Origin: JAUVDZ01 sp964346325
GTDB taxonomy: Bacteria; Patescibacteriota; Gracilibacteria; UBA1369; PNNO01
Direction: 5' to 3'
Length of the DNA: 5,159 nt
Assembly (NCBI GenBank): GCA_964346325.1
Contig: CAYFUK010000060.1
Span: 1-5,159 of the forward strand
The translations under genes were made by a program, and so were the position numbers. The notes beneath the pieces are model-generated. The model was not told the origin of the DNA and did not search any database. It saw only the letters and a list, made by a program, of their open reading frames with translations. Shown piece by piece: positions 1-5,159 of the stretch; within the stretch, counting starts at the first letter, position 1; every line of letters starts with the position of its first letter.

Positions 1-12
1 GTGCCTTTTAAA

Positions 13-41
13 TTTACAGAAATTCAAAAAAATGCTATAAT
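13..41 (+). promoter_or_regulatory. Sigma70-type extended -10 promoter for the FecR-like gene
   Basis: A -35 box TTTACA (13-18, one mismatch to TTGACA) is followed after exactly 17 bases by a perfect -10 box TATAAT (36-41). TGC at 33-35 supplies the TGn extension. Transcription would begin near 47-50, giving a leader of only about 15 bases before the ATG at 64. The combination of box quality, ideal spacing and position just ahead of a long gene makes chance unlikely, although AT-rich DNA raises the background. The start of transcription is inferred, not seen. Confidence 0.72.
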
Positions 42-51
42 AATAGGAAAA

Positions 52-56
52 TAAGG
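52..56 (+). promoter_or_regulatory. Weak Shine-Dalgarno TAAGG for the FecR-like gene
   Basis: TAAGG ends seven bases before the ATG at 64, a normal distance. The match to the 16S tail is short (AAGG core). It favours the ATG at 64 over the next in-frame ATG at 103 (Met14), which has no better site. Confidence 0.5.
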
Positions 57-63
57 TTAAGAA

Positions 64-2853
64 ATGCCTGAAAACAATAAAAATAAAGCTCATGAGGCTT
101 CGATGGAGAGTGACGAGCTTACTATTAAACCTCAGGGAGAATCGGGATCAGAAAAAGAGGAGAAAACGGAAACAAAAGAAACTCCTAAATCTTCTGAAAG
201 TTCGACTAGTCAAAATAAAGAACCTTCAGCCTCTCCGGAACCTGCTCGAAAAGCACCACAAAAAGGACAAAAAGTTACAAAAAAAGAACCCGTGGGAACG
301 TTTGATTTAAAGCTAAAAGAGCTGAACAAAAAAAATGCACAAAAAAAAATCAGAGATAATATTGAAAAAAAAGAAAAAGTAATAAAAGAAGAAACCAAAG
401 CCGTAAGAAAAATTGAAAAGGAACCTAAATCTTTAGGCTTGCAGATAATAAAAGTTCTATTTTTAATAATTGTTGGATTTGGTTTTTTTGCATTAACAAT
501 ATATTTGCAGAATTTCGTAAAAGCTGAACAACAAGTCTTTTTTGATGACAGATATTTATTGGAAATTCCTTCAAATGAAACAATTTTAATTGAATTGAAT
601 AATCAGAAATTTAAAATAAAAGGCGAATACGAGATTAAAGGAAATGAGCTTATTAATACGCAATCAGTAACCGGTGTTACACTAAACATACCATTAAAAG
701 GTATTCTTCGTCTCGATAAAAATACAATATTAAGTATTGAAGAATTTAATATTATTGAAAACAGATATGAATTAACATTGAATCAGGGTCAAGTTTGGGG
801 CAATTTACTGTATAATTTTTTTGATCTAAAAATTAATTCCGGGCAAATTTCGACAATTCCATCTCATTCTTTATTTAATATTGAATATGATGGGGAACGA
901 TCAAATATTTATTCCGCAAAACATGATGTGGCTATAGAAATTTTGGCTAATGGCAACGTTATTAGCAAGTTATGGATAGCCGAGGGAAATAAGGCTCAAT
1001 TTTTGAATACAAAAATTGAACAAGAGGCCGATAAAATTGAACAACTTTTATATTCAAAATTAATAAAAGAATTTAATTACGGAAGAGCCTCCGTGCAAGA
1101 AGCCACCCAAAATAATTGGATATCTGAAAATATACAAAAAGACAATAACTTTAAAAAGTCAATCAATGAAGAATTTATAAAACAGATAAGAGACAGAGGT
1201 TTAAAAAATCTTTCAACTGATTCATTAAGATTTAAAACAAAACAAATAATAAAAGAACTTCGTGAAGCACTTACTTTCACAGACAAGAAAAAAGCAACAA
1301 GCTTAATTAATGATATTTTTGAAAATATAAACGATTCGGCTTTTCTTTATTTACAAGGGAACGAAACAGATGCTCGGATCAGATTGTCTCTTTTTGAAGA
1401 TGATATAAATGATCAGATATTATTACAAAATGAATTCGCTTCCGAATTGTTATATGAATACTTGCTGGAGTATCTTGAAGATTATTTGTATCTGACTCCT
1501 GATAACCAGTTGTATCCCATAAAAGCACTCTTATTTAAAGAGATATTTGAGTCAAATGTAAGAAAGAATCTTCCCGTAAAAGAGCAGTATGATCTTTTAA
1601 CATTAAAACTTAATGATGTTTATGACGCAGTTGAAAGTGATTTAAAAGATTCTTATATTTTATTGCAGGATTATTTTGAGCTTTACGAATCTTTAACAGC
1701 AAATTATCAGGATAATTTAAGTGAAATAAAAAATCAAATAATTAAACAGAATATTCTTGTAGACAATTTGTTATATTTTGATTCAAAATTTTATAAAATT
1801 GATATTTTTGAATCGAAAAAGAAAATAGAACAGGATTATTTGGCTACAATAAAAGGAACAAGAAATAAGCAGGAACAAAGACAGACTTTTATTAATGAAA
1901 AAATAACTCTTTTAAATAGAATCCAGCACTTTTTATTCGATGAAGAGCTTGATCCTGCGGATGCCCGCAAGATAGTTTTTCGTCTTCTTGCCGATATGGA
2001 AGAGCTTAAAGAGGACACTCTGGATGTTGCAGCAATTAACCAGCTTTTTGAAAGGCGTCTGGCTGATTTTGGTGTTTTTTGGGAATATCTTAAGTCGGAT
2101 GAGTACTCTTCTTCTCCTCTACATGGCGATACTCATTTGGAAAGATTTGAAGAATTTAAAGAGATACAGGAGAAAAATCTCACCTTTGAGGATATAAGAC
2201 GTGAAATATTTGAAACCGCTGCGGAAGCGGAATTAACACCGGAAGATATAATTCAAAGAGTGGAAAATGACTTAAATAAGCAGGGGGTCAATAATATTAA
2301 ATTCGGATCATATAATGATACAGGCAGAACCAAAGTACCTATTTTAAACGCAGAAGTTAATGGAATAGAATTTAGAGCCACTTACGATTGGGACAGACAA
2401 ATCATGTCGAATATAATAATTGATGATCAAATTATTACTCGCGAGGGTGTTAAATTAAGCAAAGTTGAAAAGTTTATTGTTGAATATATGGATGCTCAGA
2501 CAGGCACTGTTGTGGAAGAACCTGTTGAACGGGAGCCTTTAAGCACTGAAAATGAAATCGCTAAAACCGCGAAAGTATTTGTTGTAGGCAAGTTTAAAGA
2601 AATCGGATTGGATTTAACCGAGGAAGATGTTGAAATTGTTAATTTTAACAAAGGAATATATAGAATAATAGATGTATTTTTTACGGAAAACCCGGGGGCA
2701 AATTTTTCTTTTGATTATTATAGTGAGGACGATAAAGTTGCAAATGTGATTGTACATACTTCGGATGGTGATAAACAAATAAACGGCACTTTTGATATAA
2801 TTTTTTTGGATGAAATAGTTTTCAGAGTATATAAAGAACAAGCAGAAAAATAG
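64..2853 (+). CDS. Large single-pass membrane protein with FecR-like extracytoplasmic region
   Basis: Complete 929-residue protein, ATG to TAG; the specific function is not recognised. Seen in order: residues 1-122, a Lys/Glu/Ser/Pro-rich, probably disordered tail with a charged helical or coiled-coil part at about 82-120; one hydrophobic helix at about 124-148, preceded by Lys/Arg, so the N-terminus should be cytoplasmic; a beta-rich stretch at about 195-315 resembling FecR domains (GILRLDKNT, then LTLNQGQVWGN, then a degenerate form of the usual TP-x-A-x-x-x-VRGT-x-F segment, then a WIAEGNKAQF-like strand); a long helical middle at about 320-735; and two similar alpha/beta units at the end. 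There are no cysteines. FecR domains in iron-signalling systems are periplasmic parts of anti-sigma regulators, but no anti-sigma domain is visible here and no sigma factor gene is adjacent. A surface or envelope role is inferred. The central helices faintly recall DUF5667-type segments (ALTFTDKKKATSLI; LYPIKALLFKEIF). The start is supported by the promoter and TAAGG. Confidence 0.85.
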   Translation: MPENNKNKAHEASMESDELTIKPQGESGSEKEEKTETKETPKSSESSTSQNKEPSASPEPARKAPQKGQKVTKKEPVGTFDLKLKELNKKNAQKKIRDNIEKKEKVIKEETKAVRKIEKEPKSLGLQIIKVLFLIIVGFGFFALTIYLQNFVKAEQQVFFDDRYLLEIPSNETILIELNNQKFKIKGEYEIKGNELINTQSVTGVTLNIPLKGILRLDKNTILSIEEFNIIENRYELTLNQGQVWGNLLYNFFDLKINSGQISTIPSHSLFNIEYDGERSNIYSAKHDVAIEILANGNVISKLWIAEGNKAQFLNTKIEQEADKIEQLLYSKLIKEFNYGRASVQEATQNNWISENIQKDNNFKKSINEEFIKQIRDRGLKNLSTDSLRFKTKQIIKELREALTFTDKKKATSLINDIFENINDSAFLYLQGNETDARIRLSLFEDDINDQILLQNEFASELLYEYLLEYLEDYLYLTPDNQLYPIKALLFKEIFESNVRKNLPVKEQYDLLTLKLNDVYDAVESDLKDSYILLQDYFELYESLTANYQDNLSEIKNQIIKQNILVDNLLYFDSKFYKIDIFESKKKIEQDYLATIKGTRNKQEQRQTFINEKITLLNRIQHFLFDEELDPADARKIVFRLLADMEELKEDTLDVAAINQLFERRLADFGVFWEYLKSDEYSSSPLHGDTHLERFEEFKEIQEKNLTFEDIRREIFETAAEAELTPEDIIQRVENDLNKQGVNNIKFGSYNDTGRTKVPILNAEVNGIEFRATYDWDRQIMSNIIIDDQIITREGVKLSKVEKFIVEYMDAQTGTVVEEPVEREPLSTENEIAKTAKVFVVGKFKEIGLDLTEEDVEIVNFNKGIYRIIDVFFTENPGANFSFDYYSEDDKVANVIVHTSDGDKQINGTFDIIFLDEIVFRVYKEQAEK
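328..378 (+). repeat. Cluster of poly-A tracts in the FecR-like gene
   Basis: Three uninterrupted A runs lie within about 50 bases of coding sequence: A8 at 328-335, A9 at 341-349 and A8 at 365-372, followed by A5 at 374-378. They encode the Lys-rich segment just before the membrane helix. Such runs are prone to polymerase slippage and to sequencing error. The reading frame stays open across all of them in this assembly. Confidence 0.9.
433..507 (+). other. Transmembrane helix of the FecR-like protein
   Basis: Residues about 124-148 form a run of Leu, Ile, Val, Phe and Gly with a single Lys near its start (LGLQIIKVLFLIIVGFGFF and onward). Basic residues dominate the preceding 40 positions, so the positive-inside rule places the N-terminus in the cytoplasm and about 780 residues outside. 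It lies too far from the N-terminus to be an ordinary cleaved signal peptide, so it is probably a signal anchor. Confidence 0.8.
646..1008 (+). other. FecR-like beta domain
   Basis: Residues about 195-315. The pattern of a strand ending in RLDKNT, a second strand (NRYELTLNQGQVWGNLL), a third (FDLKINSGQISTIPSHSLFNIEYDGE) and a closing strand (NVISKLWIAEGNKAQF) follows the FecR domain order: sequence around 'LRLdenT', then 'l.l.sGrvw', then 'f.V.Tp.a...vrGT.F.v', then 'v.V..G..v.v'. The VRGT signature itself is not conserved. The assignment rests on pattern reading, without a profile search. Confidence 0.55.
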
Positions 2854-2854
2854 C

Positions 2855-2883
2855 CTGACAAATCTTTAAATTTGTGATAGATT
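2855..2883 (+). promoter_or_regulatory. Possible gyrB promoter with inverted repeat in the spacer
   Basis: CTGACA (2855-2860, one mismatch to TTGACA) and TAGATT (2878-2883, two mismatches to TATAAT) are separated by 17 bases, and TGA at 2875-2877 supplies a TGn extension. The inverted repeat ACAAAT (2858-2863) and ATTTGT (2870-2875), with a 6-base centre, lies almost entirely in the spacer and could be an operator. It begins immediately after the upstream stop codon and would start transcription near 2890. The alternative is that gyrB is read from the upstream promoter. The -10 box is mediocre. Confidence 0.4.
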
Positions 2884-2935
2884 CTTCGAGGTGAAGTTTT
2901 AATCACTGATTATTAATTTTTAATATCTAAATATA

Positions 2936-4864
2936 ATGGCTGACAAAGACAAAGATAAAGATAAAGTTAAGGATTTGTCCCGGTATGGAGCAGAACAGAT
3001 ACAGGTTTTAGAGGGCCTTGAAGCAGTCAGAAAAAGACCGGGAATGTATATAGGAACCACTGATGTGGCTGGTTTGCATCATTTAATTTGGGAAATAGTC
3101 GATAATGCCATTGATGAAGCTATGGCGGGCCATTGTGATAACATTTTGGTTACTTTACACCAGGATGGCAGTTGCAGTGTTGAAGATAACGGACGCGGTA
3201 TACCTGTTGATACTCAAAAACAAACCGGCAAGTCGGCTCTTGAAACCGTACTTACCGTTTTGCATGCCGGCGGTAAATTCGGTGAGGAGGGCGGTTATAA
3301 AGTTTCAGGAGGACTTCATGGTGTGGGTGTTTCAGCAGTTAATGCTTTATCCGTTAAAACGATTGCCGAGGTTTACAGAGACGGTAAGATTTACAGACAG
3401 GAATATTCAAGAGGAAAAATTGAAACAGAAGTTGAGGAAGTGGGTAAAACAGATAAAACAGGTACAAAGCTTATATTTGTGCCTGACTCTGATATATTTG
3501 AAAGTACGGAGTTTGATTACGAAACGGTAAAAAACAGAATGCGTCAGCAGGCGTATTTAACCAAGGGTGTTGCAATCAGAATTATTGACGAAAGGTATGA
3601 TAAAAAATATAAGTTTTTTTTCGAAGGCGGAATAAGATCTTATGTACAGCATCTCAATAAAAATAAAGAGATTATAGGTAATGTTGTTTATATTGATAAA
3701 GAAGTTCCTGAAGGTAATGTTGAAATTGCTCTTCAATATACCGAAAGTTATCAGGAACACATATTTACATTCGCCAATAATATTCACACAATTGAAGGTG
3801 GAATGCATTTAACCGGATTCAGAACCGCTTTAACAAGAACAATAAATAATTACGCCCGAAAAAATCAGATATTAAAAGAAAAAGACACAAATTTAACTTC
3901 GGAAGATGTGCGTGAAGGATTAACATCGGTAATTTCAGTTAAATTAAGTGATCCTCAGTTTGAGGGACAGACAAAATCCAAACTTGGAAATGCTGAAATG
4001 AGAACCGCGGTTGAAAATGTTTTTTATGAATTGTTTACCGAATATATGGATGAAAATCCTAATGATGGCCGGGCAATAATTGCAAAATGCAGTCTTGCGG
4101 CAAGAGCGCGTATAGCTGCAAAAGCGGCCCGGGAAACCGTTATCAGAAAAGGCGCACTCGAAGGAATGACTCTCCCCGGTAAACTTGCCGACTGTTCATC
4201 TAAAGATGCTTCAAAATCCGAGTTATATATAGTAGAGGGTGATTCGGCGGGTGGCAGTGCAAAACAGGGTCGTGACAGAGAATTTCAGGCAATTTTGCCT
4301 TTAAGAGGTAAAATTTTAAATGTGGAACAGGCAAGAATGGATAGAATTCTTTCTAATAATGAAATCAAATCAACAGTAATTGCGTTGGGAGTAGGAATAG
4401 GTGAAACGTTTGATATGGAAAAACTGAGATATCACAGAGTTGTGATAATGACCGATGCCGATGTTGACGGTGCACACATAAGAACACTTTTATTAACACT
4501 ATTCTACAGATATTTCAGACCATTGGTTGAACAGGGATATATATACATAGCTCAGCCGCCTTTATACAAATTAACTCACGGGAAGAAGATAGTTTATTGT
4601 TATACGCAGGATGAAAAGGAAAAGGCTTTGGACGAATTTGAAGTTACTCCAAAAATAGCAAGGTATAAAGGTCTTGGTGAAATGAATCCCGATCAGCTTT
4701 GGGATACCACAATGAATCCCGAAACAAGAACATTGCACAGAGTTACGGTTGAAGATGCAGAGGCGGCTGATGAAATATTCGATACATTAATGGGAGCCGA
4801 AGTTTTACCAAGAAAGAAATTTATACAGACCCACGCGAAAAGTGTTAAAAATCTGGACATTTAA
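2936..4864 (+). CDS. gyrB: DNA gyrase subunit B
   Basis: ATPase subunit of the type IIA topoisomerase gyrase (GyrA2GyrB2), which introduces negative supercoils using ATP. Complete, 642 residues, the short form close to Gram-positive GyrB. The GHKL ATPase shows EIVDNAIDEA (53-62; Glu53 matches the E. coli catalytic Glu42), DNGRGIPV (84-91; Asp84 and Arg87 match Asp73 and Arg76), the glycine-rich lid GGKFGEEGGYKVSGGLHGVG (112-131) and Thr177. The transducer carries the ATP-contacting QTK (345-347). The TOPRIM domain has EGDSA (434-438), PLRGKILNVE (455-464) and metal-binding DADVDG (507-512). QPPLYK (540-545) and RYKGLGEMN (576-584) complete the core. Every catalytic residue I looked for is present. 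The ATG at 2936 is the only credible start: an in-frame TAA lies at 2921-2923 and the next Met (37) is inside the conserved PGMYIG motif. No Shine-Dalgarno sits at the usual distance. ParE is less likely, since the 'DTTMNPETRTLHRV' wording is GyrB-like. gyrA is not in the window. Confidence 0.97.
   Translation: MADKDKDKDKVKDLSRYGAEQIQVLEGLEAVRKRPGMYIGTTDVAGLHHLIWEIVDNAIDEAMAGHCDNILVTLHQDGSCSVEDNGRGIPVDTQKQTGKSALETVLTVLHAGGKFGEEGGYKVSGGLHGVGVSAVNALSVKTIAEVYRDGKIYRQEYSRGKIETEVEEVGKTDKTGTKLIFVPDSDIFESTEFDYETVKNRMRQQAYLTKGVAIRIIDERYDKKYKFFFEGGIRSYVQHLNKNKEIIGNVVYIDKEVPEGNVEIALQYTESYQEHIFTFANNIHTIEGGMHLTGFRTALTRTINNYARKNQILKEKDTNLTSEDVREGLTSVISVKLSDPQFEGQTKSKLGNAEMRTAVENVFYELFTEYMDENPNDGRAIIAKCSLAARARIAAKAARETVIRKGALEGMTLPGKLADCSSKDASKSELYIVEGDSAGGSAKQGRDREFQAILPLRGKILNVEQARMDRILSNNEIKSTVIALGVGIGETFDMEKLRYHRVVIMTDADVDGAHIRTLLLTLFYRYFRPLVEQGYIYIAQPPLYKLTHGKKIVYCYTQDEKEKALDEFEVTPKIARYKGLGEMNPDQLWDTTMNPETRTLHRVTVEDAEAADEIFDTLMGAEVLPRKKFIQTHAKSVKNLDI
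2942..2965 (+). repeat. Hexanucleotide repeat encoding (Asp-Lys)4 at the GyrB N-terminus
   Basis: Four copies of GAYAAA (two GACAAA, then two GATAAA) encode DKDKDKDK at GyrB residues 3-10, ahead of the conserved ATPase start. The unit is six bases, so a change in copy number keeps the frame. The charged tail lies outside the conserved core, in the arm region that varies between GyrB proteins. Confidence 0.85.
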
Positions 4865-4885
4865 TGAAATATTGGATAATCTAAC

Positions 4886-4891
4886 TATACT
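4886..4891 (+). promoter_or_regulatory. Weak -10-like box before the macro-domain gene
   Basis: TATACT has one mismatch to TATAAT and would place a transcription start near 4898, about 26 bases before the ATG at 4924. No -35 box is seen at 16-18 bases. An imperfect palindrome (TTGGAT-A-ATCTAA, 4872-4884, one mismatched pair) lies just upstream. In such AT-rich sequence this may be chance. Confidence 0.2.
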
Positions 4892-4905
4892 TAATTTAAA
4901 AAATT

Positions 4906-4916
4906 GAAAGGAGGTG
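4906..4916 (+). promoter_or_regulatory. Strong Shine-Dalgarno GAAAGGAGGTG
   Basis: Eleven bases complementary without mismatch to a Bacillus-type 16S rRNA 3' end (CACCUCCUUUC). GGAGG ends nine bases before the ATG at 4924 and only three before the in-frame ATG at 4918, so 4924 is the better start. It is far stronger than the site for the first gene (TAAGG) and unlike gyrB, which has none. Confidence 0.85.
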
Positions 4917-5159
4917 TATGATTATGGCTTCCAAAGAGATTCAAGGAGTCACACTTGAATGTGTCCAGGGGGATATTGCCAATCAGCCGGATATGGACGC
5001 AGTTGTCAATGCTGCCAATGCCCAGCTGCTGCCAGGCGGCGGGGTTGCCGGGGCTTTACACCGGGCGGCCGGTCCAGGATTGGCAGAAGAGTGCCGGCCG
5101 TTGGCTCCGATTCAGCCGGGAGAGGCGGTTATTTCCGGAGCCCACAATCTGCCCAATTC
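4907..5159. other. GC-rich segment, compositional break
   Basis: Hand counts of 60-base lines give 22% G+C at 1021-1080, 33% at 4801-4860 and 50% at the most conserved part of gyrB (3241-3300). By contrast 4921-5159 is about 59% (140 of 239) and reaches 72% at 5041-5100. Codons switch from AAA/AGA/TTA to CTG/GCC/CCG/CGG/GGC. The change happens between the gyrB stop and the new start codon. Horizontal transfer and a chimeric assembly join are the two explanations. Confidence 0.75.
4924..5159 (+). CDS. Macro-domain protein, N-terminal part (ADP-ribose binding; MacroD/YmdB-like)
   Basis: The first 78 codons of a gene cut by the window edge. Macro domains bind ADP-ribose, and MacroD/YmdB members remove acetyl from O-acetyl-ADP-ribose or ADP-ribose from proteins, in the cytoplasm. 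Seen: QGDI (15-18; Asp17 is the adenine-contacting Asp), VVNAANAQLL (27-36; Asn32 matches YmdB Asn25), the phosphate loop GGGVAGALHRAAGP (38-51), then EECRPL and PGEAVISGAHNLPN (65-78), all in the family order. The position equivalent to catalytic Asp35 of YmdB (GGGGVDGAIH) is Ala42, so the usual deacetylase activity is uncertain; other macro proteins also have VA here. The start at 4924 is chosen over the in-frame ATG at 4918 for spacing from the ribosome binding site. The remaining half or more of a typical domain of about 170 residues lies outside the window. Its composition is unlike its neighbours. Confidence 0.88.
   Translation, partial: MASKEIQGVTLECVQGDIANQPDMDAVVNAANAQLLPGGGVAGALHRAAGPGLAEECRPLAPIQPGEAVISGAHNLPN

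Noticed and set aside
92..310. Overlapping + strand open frame of 72 codons in the 5' part of the FecR-like gene
   Set aside because: It is an Arg/Lys/Leu-rich shadow of the purine-rich disordered tail, with no ribosome binding site and no domain-like pattern.
210..398. Antisense open frame rich in Phe and Ser
   Set aside because: It is the complement of the A-rich lysine codons of the real gene; no promoter or ribosome binding site is seen.
2614..2906. Two antisense open frames across the end of the FecR-like gene and the intergenic gap
   Set aside because: Ile/Tyr/Phe-rich composition typical of reverse-strand AT-rich coding sequence, and they overlap each other; no start signals.
2912..2924. 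ATTAA-TTT-TTAAT hairpin before gyrB
   Set aside because: Five A-T pairs only; expected by chance in such AT-rich DNA.
3105..3530. 141-codon + strand frame inside gyrB
   Set aside because: It lies in another frame over the strongly conserved ATPase domain and its translation has no recognisable order; a shadow frame.
3557..3808. Antisense 83-codon frame inside gyrB
   Set aside because: Complement of conserved GyrB codons, Asn/Ile/Phe-rich, with no start signal.
2936..4864. ParE (topoisomerase IV subunit B) as an alternative to GyrB
   Set aside because: The short length fits both, but the QTK, PLRGKILNVE and DTTMNPETRTLHRV wording is GyrB-like.
64..4864. Recoded UGA, as in Gracilibacteria or Absconditabacteria
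   Set aside because: Neither long gene has an in-frame TGA, Gly is encoded by ordinary GGN codons, and the genes end with TAG and TAA; the standard code suffices.
4893..4905. AATTT-AAA-AAATT as a terminator after gyrB
   Set aside because: The stem has only A-T pairs and a three-base loop, with no following T run; too weak to be an intrinsic terminator.
1..5159. tRNA, rRNA, CRISPR array, insertion sequence or phage attachment site
   Set aside because: No tRNA-like arms, rRNA signatures, spaced direct repeats, transposase fragments or paired terminal inverted repeats were seen when reading both strands.

Overview
The window holds three genes, all on the + strand: a 929-residue single-pass membrane protein with a FecR-like region (64-2853), a complete gyrB (2936-4864), and the first 78 codons of a macro-domain protein that runs off the right edge (4924-5159). 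There are no RNA genes, CRISPR arrays or insertion sequences, and no gene-free stretch longer than about 80 bases.

Organism: the first two genes are AT-rich, rely on AAA/AGA/TTA/ATA codons, and stop with TAG and TAA under the standard code. GyrB is the short form (642 residues, no proteobacterial insertion). Its C-terminal wording (RKKFIQTHAKSVKNLDI) and the weak or absent Shine-Dalgarno sequences remind me of low-GC Patescibacteria (CPR). This is an impression from memory, not a search result, so I hold it with moderate confidence.

Layout: bases 1-63 carry a near-consensus sigma70-type promoter (TTTACA, 17-base spacer, TGC-TATAAT) and a short leader for the membrane protein. That protein has a charged disordered cytoplasmic tail, one membrane helix, a FecR-like beta region, a long helical middle and two similar alpha/beta units at the C-terminus. 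An 82-base gap follows, with a weaker promoter-like element and a small inverted repeat, and then gyrB. After gyrB an AT-rich spacer of about 40 bases leads abruptly to a strong Firmicutes-like ribosome binding site and a GC-rich gene (about 59% G+C by hand count).

How the genes relate: nothing links the membrane protein to DNA gyrase functionally, and each appears to have its own promoter. The macro gene differs from the rest in base composition, codon choice and ribosome binding site. It is either a recent acquisition or belongs to another genome joined in assembly. This break is the most important thing to check. The most novel biology is the large FecR-like protein, which lacks any recognisable anti-sigma domain.
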